From contig CAXXCL010000003.1 of the NCBI GenBank assembly GCA_963668615.2, positions 1 to 64,000 of the forward strand: a stretch of DNA of 64,000 bases, in the 5' to 3' direction. Both the position numbers and the translations under genes were made by a program. The DNA comes from JAAYPI01 sp963668615 (GTDB lineage: Bacteria > Bacteroidota > Bacteroidia > Bacteroidales > Paludibacteraceae). The stretch's first letter is position 1. Every line of letters begins with the position of its first letter. A model generated the notes under the pieces. That model saw only the letters and a program-made list of their open reading frames with translations. It did no database searches and was not told where the DNA came from. Positions 1 to 8,414 of this stretch are shown in pieces.

Positions 1-891
1 AGGTTCTTATCTAAAAGTGAACATGAAAAAGCAAAATCAGCACTTTCTGCTACTGCCATCAATGATTATATCAATTGCTCACTAAAATTTTATTTTTCTT
101 ATGTGGAAGGAATTAAACAGACAGATGAGCTTTCGGAAGAAGTTGCTGAAAATCAATTTGGTTCTATCTTTCACTATGTGATGGAAAATATATTTAAGCC
201 TTTTGAAGGTAAAATAATAACCCATGAACTACTCTCTGAAATGCAAAAAAATAAGGCAATAATAGAGAAAGAAACCCGAAAAGGATTTTCAAAATATTAC
301 TATAAGAACGACCAAGAAATTGAACTAAAAGGGAATAATTACCTGATTGCTCAAATAATTTTGAAATATATCATACAACTCTTAGATTATGATAAGGCAA
401 AAACTCCATTTTTGTATATTAGCTCGGAAAAGAAATGCGAAGAGAATATATTTGTAAGAAATATAAGCTCATTCGTATCATTAAAAGGCTATATTGACCG
501 TGTTGAAATGAAAGAAGGTATTATCAATATCTATGATTATAAAACAGGTAAAGGAGAACTTAATTATAAGGAGGTTTCAACCCTTTTTGACAAAAACTTC
601 AAAGACAGAAAAAAGGATGTACTGCAAGTCCTTATATACGCATGGCTGTATAAAACAGAAAATAAAACGAAAGAAGAAATATCTACCAATATCTATTATT
701 TAAGAAAGCTATTCTCAGATAACTTTTCAGTTATTCCTACTCCTGAAAATCAATTCAGCATACTTGAAGAAGACTTTATGAGATTATTTACAGACCTACT
801 GTCCGAAATATTTGATGAGACCATTCCTTTCTCTCAAACTAAATGTAAAACACACTGTACCTATTGTCCTTTCAAACAAATATGCCAATAA
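1..891 (+). CDS. PD-(D/E)XK nuclease, AddB-like, C-terminal part (5' end outside window)
   Basis: The reading frame is open from base 1, so only the C-terminal ~296 residues are present. A typical RecB-nuclease start of fold is visible (LSATAINDYINC, then FGSIFHYVMENIF), followed by GYIDRVE, the D-x-K active-site segment IYDYKTGKG at about residue 179, and a conserved Gln helix (VLQVLIYAWLY). One Cys lies before the nuclease core (NDYINC) and three at the C-terminus (C-x2-C-x5-C ending KQIC). This 1+3 arrangement is the iron-sulfur staple known from AddB and Cas4. In this phylum such C-termini belong to large AddB-like helicase/nuclease proteins of recombinational repair. The helicase part would lie upstream, outside the window. 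A GTG at 103 is only an internal Val codon. The gene ends in a terminator shared with the convergent TPR gene. Confidence 0.85.
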   Translation, partial: RFLSKSEHEKAKSALSATAINDYINCSLKFYFSYVEGIKQTDELSEEVAENQFGSIFHYVMENIFKPFEGKIITHELLSEMQKNKAIIEKETRKGFSKYYYKNDQEIELKGNNYLIAQIILKYIIQLLDYDKAKTPFLYISSEKKCEENIFVRNISSFVSLKGYIDRVEMKEGIINIYDYKTGKGELNYKEVSTLFDKNFKDRKKDVLQVLIYAWLYKTENKTKEEISTNIYYLRKLFSDNFSVIPTPENQFSILEEDFMRLFTDLLSEIFDETIPFSQTKCKTHCTYCPFKQICQ

Positions 892-925
892 AAAAGGGAT
901 GCAAAAACAGATTGCATCCCTTTTT
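891..925. terminator. bidirectional rho-independent terminator
   Basis: GGGATGCAA (896-904) pairs with TTGCATCCC (912-920) and is flanked by an A5 run on the left and a T5 run on the right, so it can work in both directions. It separates the convergent nuclease and TPR genes. Confidence 0.85.
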
Positions 926-942
926 CTTGATTATACAAAAAC

Positions 943-2181
943 CTACAAGGCTTTCATTTCTTCATCTATTGCTTTATATTTATCAGTCATATTTAATCGC
1001 AAATACAACGATTTCATGTTATAAAGCAAATTCGAATATTCGGCAGTTTGTTTATCCATAGATGCCTTAGCCGGTTCAAGATAACTCAAAGCTTTAGAAT
1101 AATATTCTTTTGCTTTGGCAACTTCTTTTTGATATTCTTTATTGTCTTTTAAATCTTGTGCTTTACTTTGAATTTTATCGCCTTCAAAAGCCCAAGCTTT
1201 TCCCATACCAAATAACGTAAACGGATTTTTATCATTCAAACTCAATGATTTTGTAAATACAGCCTTTGCATCTTCAAATTTTTCTGTTTGTACACACAAA
1301 GAACCTTTAAGATTTAAGTATTCCACATTACTTGGTTCACGTTGTATGGCAGCATCTAAGTAAGTAATGGCCTCATCGTATTTACCGGATGAAGTATAGT
1401 AATTAATCAAATTCCCTATAAAAAAGGGACTTTGAGGATATTTTTCAGCACCTTCTTTTAATATTTCCATAGATTTTACCGTATCACCATTGCTCCGATA
1501 TTGTTCGTAAAGCAACTCACAAACATCTTCTTTTTTAGTGTAATTTGTTTTTAATAATTCTTCGAAATGACGAATGGCATTGACTCTATCTTCAACTTTG
1601 ATGGCTGCAATAGCGGCATAATATTTAATCATATTGTAGGTAGAATCTACTTTTATTCCATCTTTTGCGTCAAACATCGGCAAATCAGCTATTTTTAAAT
1701 ATTGATCAAACATTGTATACGCTTTTGCATATTCTTTTGCGTCAAATAAAGCAGCTCCCGAATTCACATAAAAAAGATGCATTTCTTTAAAATCAGTTTT
1801 TATGTCGTTACGATACGTATATTTTACAACCCCTTTTTTGTTCACCACACCATCATACTGATCTGCTACAAGGTAGTTGACATACATACTGTCTAATCCA
1901 AGAAATAATTTTTCTTGGTTGGCTTCTTGTTGTAAACGTAATTTATTTATTTCTTCGTTGGCAGACACATAACCAATGCGACCAGCTACATACCATGTTT
2001 TAGACCATTTTGATGTTGTTGTATCAATTTTTGCCGCTTCAATATTTTTTACGGCTTCTGCATAATTTATAGGCTGTACGTAAAGACTATTATAGACCTT
2101 ATTTACAGCCGCTTTTTGAGCAAATGTTAAAGTAGAACAATAAAACAATAAACCTACCGAGACTAATACTGTTTTTTTCAT
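943..2181 (-). CDS. secreted tetratricopeptide-repeat protein
   Basis: A 412-residue protein. The frame is open further upstream (to 2238), but the start at 2181 is preferred because it gives a clean signal peptide (MKKTVLVSVGLLFYC... ending TFAQ) and does not run into gyrA. The middle and C-terminal parts are helical repeats of TPR type (for example YPQSPFFIGNLINYY, GKYDEAITYLDAAI, EKFEDAKAVFTKSLSL, FTLFGMGKAWAFEG), followed by a charged helix rich in Lys and Glu. Function is not known; TPR proteins of this kind are periplasmic scaffolds. It lies 37 bp downstream of gyrA on the same strand, so the two are probably co-transcribed. No catalytic motif is seen. Confidence 0.8.
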   Translation of the reverse strand: MKKTVLVSVGLLFYCSTLTFAQKAAVNKVYNSLYVQPINYAEAVKNIEAAKIDTTTSKWSKTWYVAGRIGYVSANEEINKLRLQQEANQEKLFLGLDSMYVNYLVADQYDGVVNKKGVVKYTYRNDIKTDFKEMHLFYVNSGAALFDAKEYAKAYTMFDQYLKIADLPMFDAKDGIKVDSTYNMIKYYAAIAAIKVEDRVNAIRHFEELLKTNYTKKEDVCELLYEQYRSNGDTVKSMEILKEGAEKYPQSPFFIGNLINYYTSSGKYDEAITYLDAAIQREPSNVEYLNLKGSLCVQTEKFEDAKAVFTKSLSLNDKNPFTLFGMGKAWAFEGDKIQSKAQDLKDNKEYQKEVAKAKEYYSKALSYLEPAKASMDKQTAEYSNLLYNMKSLYLRLNMTDKYKAIDEEMKAL

Positions 2182-2218
2182 TTTCTTGTGGTTTGAATTA
2201 ATAATAAATAATTTTTTT

Positions 2219-4795
2219 CTATTCTTCAGAACTATCACTTACTCCTTCTATGTTTTCAAATTCATCAATAGCCTCAGAAAGATTTTCGGGCAACACGTCT
2301 TCCTTATCTTCACTAATAACTTTACATACAGAAGCTATTTCATCATTTCTCTTTTCAAGGTTTATCAAACGAACTCCTTGTGTTGCTCTTCCCATAACAC
2401 GCAAAGAGGCAACTTCTAAGCGAATGCCAACACCTGATTTATTAATAATCATAATATCATTCTTATCGGTTACATTTTTGATGGTAACCAACTTACCTGT
2501 TTTTTCCGTTACATTAAGCGTTTTCACACCTTTTCCACCCCTATTGGTTATTCTGTAAACAGGAATGAGGTTTCCCTCTTCATCAATTTCATCCAAGAAA
2601 GTACGTTTTCCATAACCTTTTTCAGAAACGACCAAAATGGTTTCTTGTTCCTCTAAAACCTTTGTAGGCGAAACAGTTACCATTCCAATTGCTTCATCTT
2701 CTCCGTCTTCATCTAGAGTAATACCCCTAACACCGGTAGCCGTTCTACCCATTTCGCGAACCTTTGATTGGTGGAAACGAATGGCTCTACCATTTTTATT
2801 TGCAATCAAAATTTCACTGTTTTCATCGGTCAATCTTACTTGAATTACATCATCATCCTCTCTTATTGTAATGGCATTTACACCATTCTGACGAGGACGA
2901 GAATACGCTTCCAGTGATGTTTTCTTAATAATACCCTTTTTGGTACAAAAAACTAAATAATGAGATTGGTTATATTCGGGATCTTGTAACTGTTTAACAC
3001 GAATAAATGCGTTAACCTTATCATCCGAAGTTATGTTAAGCATATTTTGTATAGCCCGTCCTTTTGATGTCTTATTTCCTTCCGGAATTTCATATACTTT
3101 AAGCCAATAACAGCGTCCTTTTTGAGTAAAGAACAACATATGGTTGTGCATTGATGCCGGATAAATATATTCTATAAAGTCTTCATCTCGAGACTCCCCT
3201 CCTTTTGAACCCACTCCTCCTCTATTTTGAGACCTATACTCTGACAATGGTGTTCTTTTGATATAACCCAAATGTGAGATAGTTATAATCATTTCATCAT
3301 CAGCATAGAAATCCTCGGGATTAAAATCTTCAGAAGCGTAAACTATTTCCGTACGACGTTTATCTCCATATTTTTCCTTTATTTCCAGTAATTCATCTTT
3401 AATTATCTGCATACGAAGAGTTACGTCATTAAGCACCTCTTCTAAATGCTTAATTAATGCCAATAAATCTTGATATTCTGCATGTAATTTATCTTGTTGC
3501 AAACGTGTTAATTGAGACAATTTCATATCAACAATAGCACGTACTTGAAGGTCTGATAAATTAAAACGTTCCATTAACTTATCCATCGCATCATTGGGAG
3601 AATCTGCCCCTTTGATAATCGCAATTACTTCATCAATATTGTCGGACGCTATAACCAAACCTTGTACTATATGAGCCCTCTCCTTAGCTTTCATGAGCTC
3701 GAATTGGGTACGACGAATAATAACTTCATGACGATGTTCAACAAACAATTGAATAAGGTCACGCAAGCACAATAAACGCGGTCTTCCTTTAACCAACGCC
3801 ACGTTGTTAATACTAAAAGAGGATTGTAATGCTGTATGTTTGAATAATTTATTCAAAACCACATTGGCATTAGCATCTCTCTTAATATCAATAACCAAAC
3901 GCATTCCTTCATAGTTACTTTCATCAGCAATATTCGAAATACCTTCAATTTTTTTCTCTATAACAAGATCTGAAATATATTTTGTAAGTTCTGCTTTATT
4001 TACCAAATAAGGAAGTTCTGTTATAACAATACTTTCTCTATCCTTGTCAGATTCAATATTAGCCTTAGCACGTATCACAACTCGTCCTCTACCGGTTTCA
4101 TACGCTTCTTTAATTCCCGCATAGCCATATATAATACCACCGGTAGGAAAATCAGGAGCTTTAATGATATTGATTAGCTTTTCACTTTCAATAGAATTAT
4201 CATCAATGTAAGCAATTAGGGCATCTATGGAATCAGATAAATTATGAGGAGCCATATTTGTTGCCATACCAACCGCAATACCGGAAGCACCATTTATCAA
4301 CAAATTAGGAATTCTTGTTGGTAGTACAGTCGGTTCTTTAAGGGTTTCATCAAAATTCGGAGTAAAATCAACCGTTTCTTTGTCAATATCCATCAACATT
4401 TCTTCAGCAATTCGTCTCAAACGGGCTTCTGTGTAACGCATAGCGGCAGCACCATCACCATCAACAGAACCAAAGTTTCCCTGACCATCAACCAAAGGAT
4501 AACGCATAGACCAATCTTGTGCTAAACGCACTAATGTACCATAAATAGATGAATCACCATGCGGGTGGTACTTCCCCATTACCTCTCCGACTATTCTTGC
4601 AGATTTCTTATAGGGCTTGTTTGAATTATTCCCTAACTCATTCATTCCAAATAAAACCCTACGATGTACAGGCTTTAAACCATCTCTAACATCCGGAAGG
4701 GCACGAGAAACAATCACAGACATCGAATAATCGATGTATGATGATTTCATTTCCTCCTCAATGTTAATTCTAATAATCTTTTCTTGTTCAATCAT
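2219..4795 (-). CDS. gyrA: DNA gyrase subunit A
   Basis: 858 residues, normal for GyrA. The N-terminal breakage-reunion domain begins IIRINIEEEMKSSYIDYSMS and carries the catalytic Tyr121 in AAMRYTEARL. The quinolone region reads HPHGDSSIYGTLVRLAQDW (about residues 77-95): the position equal to E. coli Ser83 is Ser82, and the position equal to Asp87 is Gly86. The C-terminal half has the repeated beta-pinwheel blades (for example GRAIRFHQSKVREMGR and GIRLEVASLRVMGR), and the GyrA box QNRGGVG is present near residue 525. The tail is acidic (ENIEGVSDSSEE). It introduces negative supercoils together with GyrB, which is not in the window. The TPR gene follows in the same direction. Confidence 0.97.
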   Translation of the reverse strand: MIEQEKIIRINIEEEMKSSYIDYSMSVIVSRALPDVRDGLKPVHRRVLFGMNELGNNSNKPYKKSARIVGEVMGKYHPHGDSSIYGTLVRLAQDWSMRYPLVDGQGNFGSVDGDGAAAMRYTEARLRRIAEEMLMDIDKETVDFTPNFDETLKEPTVLPTRIPNLLINGASGIAVGMATNMAPHNLSDSIDALIAYIDDNSIESEKLINIIKAPDFPTGGIIYGYAGIKEAYETGRGRVVIRAKANIESDKDRESIVITELPYLVNKAELTKYISDLVIEKKIEGISNIADESNYEGMRLVIDIKRDANANVVLNKLFKHTALQSSFSINNVALVKGRPRLLCLRDLIQLFVEHRHEVIIRRTQFELMKAKERAHIVQGLVIASDNIDEVIAIIKGADSPNDAMDKLMERFNLSDLQVRAIVDMKLSQLTRLQQDKLHAEYQDLLALIKHLEEVLNDVTLRMQIIKDELLEIKEKYGDKRRTEIVYASEDFNPEDFYADDEMIITISHLGYIKRTPLSEYRSQNRGGVGSKGGESRDEDFIEYIYPASMHNHMLFFTQKGRCYWLKVYEIPEGNKTSKGRAIQNMLNITSDDKVNAFIRVKQLQDPEYNQSHYLVFCTKKGIIKKTSLEAYSRPRQNGVNAITIREDDDVIQVRLTDENSEILIANKNGRAIRFHQSKVREMGRTATGVRGITLDEDGEDEAIGMVTVSPTKVLEEQETILVVSEKGYGKRTFLDEIDEEGNLIPVYRITNRGGKGVKTLNVTEKTGKLVTIKNVTDKNDIMIINKSGVGIRLEVASLRVMGRATQGVRLINLEKRNDEIASVCKVISEDKEDVLPENLSEAIDEFENIEGVSDSSEE

Positions 4796-4869
4796 TTAAG
4801 AATATTTTAATATAAAGAAATACCGATTTTTAAAAATTCGCACTAAATTACAACTTTTTCTTCGAATAC

Positions 4870-4896
4870 GGAAAAGTTTGTCGAAAAAACTTTTCC
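4870..4896. other. inverted repeat in the gyrA-clpC divergent intergenic region
   Basis: GGAAAAGTTT (4870-4879) and AAACTTTTCC (4887-4896) form a 10-bp stem with a 7-nt loop. It lies in the 256-bp space between the divergent gyrA and clpC genes, about 75 bp before the gyrA start, so it could be in the gyrA leader or act as an operator. It has no U-tract. Role unknown. Confidence 0.4.
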
Positions 4897-4960
4897 CAAA
4901 ACCGATTTTTATTGGCACATTATTTGCTAAACTATTTTTGGACAACACAAACGCTATCCG

Positions 4961-4990
4961 TTGCATTTTTAAACAAAAATCTTAACTTTG
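4961..4990 (+). promoter_or_regulatory. clpC promoter
   Basis: TTG (4961-4963) and TAACTTTG (4983-4990) with 19 nt between them match the Bacteroidota sigma-ABfr pattern. The ATG at 5052 lies about 60 nt downstream. Confidence 0.65.
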
Positions 4991-5051
4991 CAACGTATTG
5001 ATTGCTTTAAAAAGTTTTTGCTTTTATAAACTTTCTCACAATACTGACTAT

Positions 5052-7589
5052 ATGGAAATAAATTATTCTGATAATATTGCTGACATCCTAAAATACAGCC
5101 ATGAAGAAGCTGAGCGCCTGGGTAATAACTATATTGGGCCCGAGCATTTGCTTTTAGCTATCATCCGTGCAGGTGAAGGAAAAGCCTTTGATGTACTTTT
5201 ATCTCTTAACATTGATTTGTTGCGAGTAAAAAAGACTATAGAGTCGCATATACGTACCAATGAAGTTGTTATAGGAAATAATATTCCTTTGCTAAAATCA
5301 ACGGAAAAGATACTAAAATTCGTTATTCTGGAAGCTAGATTATTTGGTGCAAACATTGCTGATTCAGATCATCTTCTATTGGCAATTTTGAAAGAAAAAA
5401 CCAATTTAGTTTCAGAAATTTTTGCCATTGAAAATATCACATACGATACAGTTCGTGTTATTGTAGAAAAGAAAGATATCTCTCCCCTTGACAAAAGCAA
5501 TCTTCAAAATACAAATGACGAAAATATGGAAGATGACGACGATGAAGGTGCGTTTTCTGCGAATTCAATAGAAAATAATGGAAAAACAGCAACATTTTCG
5601 ACTTCTACCACCTATTCGAAAACGACCTCGAAAACGCCTGCTTTGGATAACTTTGGAACAGATATAACAAAAGCTGCTGAAGAAGGAAAATTAGATCCAG
5701 TTGTAGGCAGAGAAAAAGAAATAGAACGATTATCTCAAATATTAAGCAGAAGAAAGAAAAATAATCCAATTCTCATTGGCGAACCGGGTGTTGGTAAATC
5801 CGCCATTGTAGAAGGTCTTGCACTACGCATCACACAACGAAAAGTTTCAAGAATTCTGTTTGGAAAACGAATCGTCTCGTTAGATATGGCTTCTATTGTT
5901 GCCGGTACAAAATATCGAGGTCAATTTGAAGAACGCTTGAAAGCAATTCTTAACGAATTGGAAAACAATGAAGACATTATTCTTTTCATTGATGAAATTC
6001 ACACGCTGATAGGAGCCGGTGCCACCGCAGGGTCATTAGATGCTGCCAATATGATGAAGCCTGCTTTATCACGTGGTAAAATACAATGTATTGGAGCAAC
6101 TACGTTGGATGAATACCGTCAAAGCATCGAAAAAGACGGAGCATTAGAACGTCGTTTCCAAAAAGTGATAGTCAATCCCACTTCAAAAGAAGAAACACTA
6201 GCTATTTTGCATAATATCAAAGAGCGTTATGAAGAACATCATAACGTAAACTATACGGACGATGCATTGGAAGCTTGCGTTTATCTAACAGACAGATACA
6301 TTAGTGACAGAAATTTTCCGGACAAAGCGATTGATGCATTAGATGAAGCCGGTTCTAGAGCACATATTTCAAATATTTCAATACCGAACAACATAGAAAT
6401 TATTGAAAAACAGATAGATGAAGCGAATAAACTAAAATTGCAAGCAGTTAAAGATGAAGATTTTAGATTAGCAAATGAACATAAAGATGAGATAAAAGAA
6501 CTCAATGTACTACTGAAAAAAGCAAAACAAGATTGGGAAAAAGAACTTAAGGACAATCACATAGTTGTAGACTCCGACAAAATATCAGAAGTGGTATCAA
6601 TGATTTCAGGAATTCCAGTTCAACGAATAGCTGAAGCAGAATATGATAAGCTGCGAAAAATGAGCGACTTACTAAAAGAAAAAGTTATCGGACAAGATAC
6701 TGCCATTGAAAAAATATCGAAATCAATACTTCGTAATAGAGTTGGATTAAAAGATCCGAATAAACCAATCGGTTCATTCATTTTCTTGGGACCTACCGGT
6801 GTTGGTAAAACATATTTAGCCAAAGTGTTAGCCGAATTTTTATTTGATACAAAAGATGCCGTTATTCGTATTGATATGAGTGAATATATGGAAAAATTCA
6901 GTGTTTCACGTTTGATTGGAGCACCTCCGGGGTACGTCGGATATGAAGAAGGGGGACAATTAACCGAGAAAGTACGCCGAAAACCTTATTCTATCATCTT
7001 GTTAGACGAAATAGAGAAGGCTCATCCTGATGTGTTTAATCTTATGCTTCAAGTACTTGACGAGGGTTTTTTAACTGATAGTTTAGGTCGCAGGATTGAT
7101 TTTAAAAATACAATCATCATCATGACTTCAAATATCGGTACTAGACAACTCAAAGATTTTGGGCGTGGAGTCGGTTTTTCGTCAGCAACGAAGGCTACGG
7201 ATACTAAATTTAACGAAGGAGTAATTAAAAAGGCATTAAATAAAGCATTTGCTCCTGAGTTTTTAAACAGAGTTGATGACGTTGTTATCTTTGATCAACT
7301 TTCGAAAGAATCAATCTTAAAAATTATAGATATAGAACTTAAACAAGTTCTGAAACGTATTGAAGATTTAGGATATTCATTGTACCTAACTGATGCTGCC
7401 AAAAATCATATTGCAGAGGAAGGCTATGACGTTCAATACGGAGCAAGACCTTTAAAACGAACTATACAAAAATTCGTAGAAGATGAAATTGCCGAATTTA
7501 TTATTAATGGAGAAAATAAAGATAACCACTCCATTAAAATAGACTACAACGCAGAAACAAAAAAAATCAATTCAGGGGTTAATGTCTAA
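5052..7589 (+). CDS. clpC: ATP-dependent Clp protease ATP-binding subunit ClpC
   Basis: 845 residues from the ATG at 5052. The frame extends 18 codons upstream, but that part overlaps the promoter. Order of domains: double Clp-N repeat (about 1-150; YSHEEAERLGNNYIGPEHLL), acidic linker, first AAA+ module with Walker A GEPGVGKS and Walker B ILFIDEIH, a short middle domain with a UVR-like segment (DEDFRLANEHKDEIKEL), then the second AAA+ module with GPTGVGKT and IILLDEIEKAHPDV and a ClpB-D2-small domain. The loop GRGVGFSS contains the V-G-F tripeptide that docks on ClpP. The short middle domain and this loop favour ClpC over the disaggregase ClpB. It unfolds substrates for ClpP degradation. The C-terminal codons form part of a terminator stem. 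Confidence 0.93.
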   Translation: MEINYSDNIADILKYSHEEAERLGNNYIGPEHLLLAIIRAGEGKAFDVLLSLNIDLLRVKKTIESHIRTNEVVIGNNIPLLKSTEKILKFVILEARLFGANIADSDHLLLAILKEKTNLVSEIFAIENITYDTVRVIVEKKDISPLDKSNLQNTNDENMEDDDDEGAFSANSIENNGKTATFSTSTTYSKTTSKTPALDNFGTDITKAAEEGKLDPVVGREKEIERLSQILSRRKKNNPILIGEPGVGKSAIVEGLALRITQRKVSRILFGKRIVSLDMASIVAGTKYRGQFEERLKAILNELENNEDIILFIDEIHTLIGAGATAGSLDAANMMKPALSRGKIQCIGATTLDEYRQSIEKDGALERRFQKVIVNPTSKEETLAILHNIKERYEEHHNVNYTDDALEACVYLTDRYISDRNFPDKAIDALDEAGSRAHISNISIPNNIEIIEKQIDEANKLKLQAVKDEDFRLANEHKDEIKELNVLLKKAKQDWEKELKDNHIVVDSDKISEVVSMISGIPVQRIAEAEYDKLRKMSDLLKEKVIGQDTAIEKISKSILRNRVGLKDPNKPIGSFIFLGPTGVGKTYLAKVLAEFLFDTKDAVIRIDMSEYMEKFSVSRLIGAPPGYVGYEEGGQLTEKVRRKPYSIILLDEIEKAHPDVFNLMLQVLDEGFLTDSLGRRIDFKNTIIIMTSNIGTRQLKDFGRGVGFSSATKATDTKFNEGVIKKALNKAFAPEFLNRVDDVVIFDQLSKESILKIIDIELKQVLKRIEDLGYSLYLTDAAKNHIAEEGYDVQYGARPLKRTIQKFVEDEIAEFIINGENKDNHSIKIDYNAETKKINSGVNV

Positions 7590-7601
7590 CCCCTGTTTCT
7601 T
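7572..7601 (+). terminator. clpC terminator overlapping the stop codon
   Basis: CAGGGGTTA (7572-7580) pairs with TAACCCCTG (7586-7594), followed by TTTCTTT. The clpC stop codon (7587-7589) lies inside the right arm. Confidence 0.75.
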
Positions 7602-7639
7602 TATACAAGTAGCTAAACGTAAAAAAATACAGATAAAAA

Positions 7640-8090
7640 ATTAAAGTTCATTTTACTGAGAAATTCGTGGTTACCTTGAAAAAAAGTAACGATTCCATCA
7701 CCCTAATTAGAACAGAAAACATTGACCTAGCTAGCTTTCTCCAAATGGGGAAATTTGGACAAGACAATGCAAAAAGCACAAAATATTCCGTGCAAAACAA
7801 TGCTTACCAACGACCCAAATATTCGATATGAAATTATTGTTGATAAGACCAATGAATTTATTACACTTTTAGGTCATTCGCATCCATTATAAATTGGTAT
7901 TGAGAAATTCGGGATTCACATGTCATAAGCCTATTTTTTTCACAAATTTTGGGATGGAATCTACAAAAATAACAACCAATATTTACATGTAAACAGAGAA
8001 ATTGGCGATATCGGATTTTTCTTTTAGAATAGGGATAAAACCGAAAGTAACTATTGTTGTTTTACATCATATTCCGAAACAAAAAAAATA
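7640..8090 (+). pseudogene. degraded coding remnant, family not recognised
   Basis: The 573 bases between clpC and the tRNAs hold no intact gene, but protein-like stretches follow one another in shifting frames. The first (about 7643-7831) reads TEKFVVTLKK, then SITLIRTENIDLASFLQMGK, and ends at a stop. The next frame (about 7797-7890) carries TNDPNIRYEIIVDKTNEF and ends GHSHPL. Then come IGIEKFGIHMS (stop), CHKPIFFTNFGMESTKI (stop), and a last piece ending PKVTIVVLHHIPKQKK before 8090. Stops and frame changes every 20-60 codons fit a dead plus-strand gene of about 150 codons. I do not recognise the family. It could also be chance open frame in A+T-rich DNA, but the length and amino-acid make-up argue against that. 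Confidence 0.4.
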
Positions 8091-8098
8091 AAAATCTA

Positions 8099-8129
8099 TT
8101 GTATTATTCAACAAAACCTATTACCTTTG
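8099..8129 (+). promoter_or_regulatory. promoter of the tRNA-Asn pair
   Basis: TTG (8099-8101), 20 nt, then TACCTTTG (8122-8129). The same TACCTTTG -7 box occurs before tRNA-Pro, tRNA-His and rnpB in this window. Confidence 0.65.
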
Positions 8130-8162
8130 CGATGCTTTTTTAGAAAAGCAACATAAAAACAT

Positions 8163-8236
8163 TCTTCCTTAGCTCAGTTGGTTAGAGCATCTGACTGTTA
8201 ATCAGAGGGTCCTTGGTTCAAGTCCAAGAGGGAGAG
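8163..8236 (+). tRNA. tRNA-Asn (GTT), copy 1
   Basis: A full cloverleaf: acceptor TCTTCCT / AGGGAGA (one G-U pair), D arm GCTC...GAGC, anticodon stem CTGAC with loop TGTTAAT giving anticodon GTT, and T arm CTTGG-TTCAAGT-CCAAG. Discriminator G; CCA not encoded. 74 nt. Confidence 0.95.
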
Positions 8237-8261
8237 CGATTTTTTGTTAGTAGCAGTATAT

Positions 8262-8335
8262 TCTTCCTTAGCTCAGTTGGTTAGAGCATCTGACTGTTAA
8301 TCAGAGGGTCCTTGGTTCAAGTCCAAGAGGGAGAG
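8262..8335 (+). tRNA. tRNA-Asn (GTT), copy 2
   Basis: Identical base for base to the copy 99 bp upstream, including a few flanking bases on each side. The 25-bp spacer and the terminator that follows only this copy indicate one dicistronic tRNA transcript produced by tandem duplication. Confidence 0.95.
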
Positions 8336-8340
8336 CAAAA

Positions 8341-8366
8341 ACCGAACAGAAATGTTCGGTTTTTTA
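8341..8366 (+). terminator. terminator of the tRNA-Asn pair
   Basis: ACCGAACA (8341-8348) pairs with TGTTCGGT (8353-8360) around a GAAA-type loop, with a T run to 8365. Confidence 0.85.
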
Positions 8367-8378
8367 GTTTATAAATAC

Positions 8379-8386
8379 TATTTTTG
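8379..8386 (+). promoter_or_regulatory. -7 box upstream of the S41 protease gene
   Basis: TATTTTTG fits TAnnTTTG and lies 29 bp before the ATG, just after the tRNA terminator. The -33 element is weak. Confidence 0.45.
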
Positions 8387-8414
8387 TGAGGTTTCACTTA
8401 TACATCCTTAAAAA

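Noticed and set aside
943..2238. Longer form of the TPR protein
   Set aside because: The extension hides the signal peptide and overlaps the end of gyrA; the start at 2181 is better.
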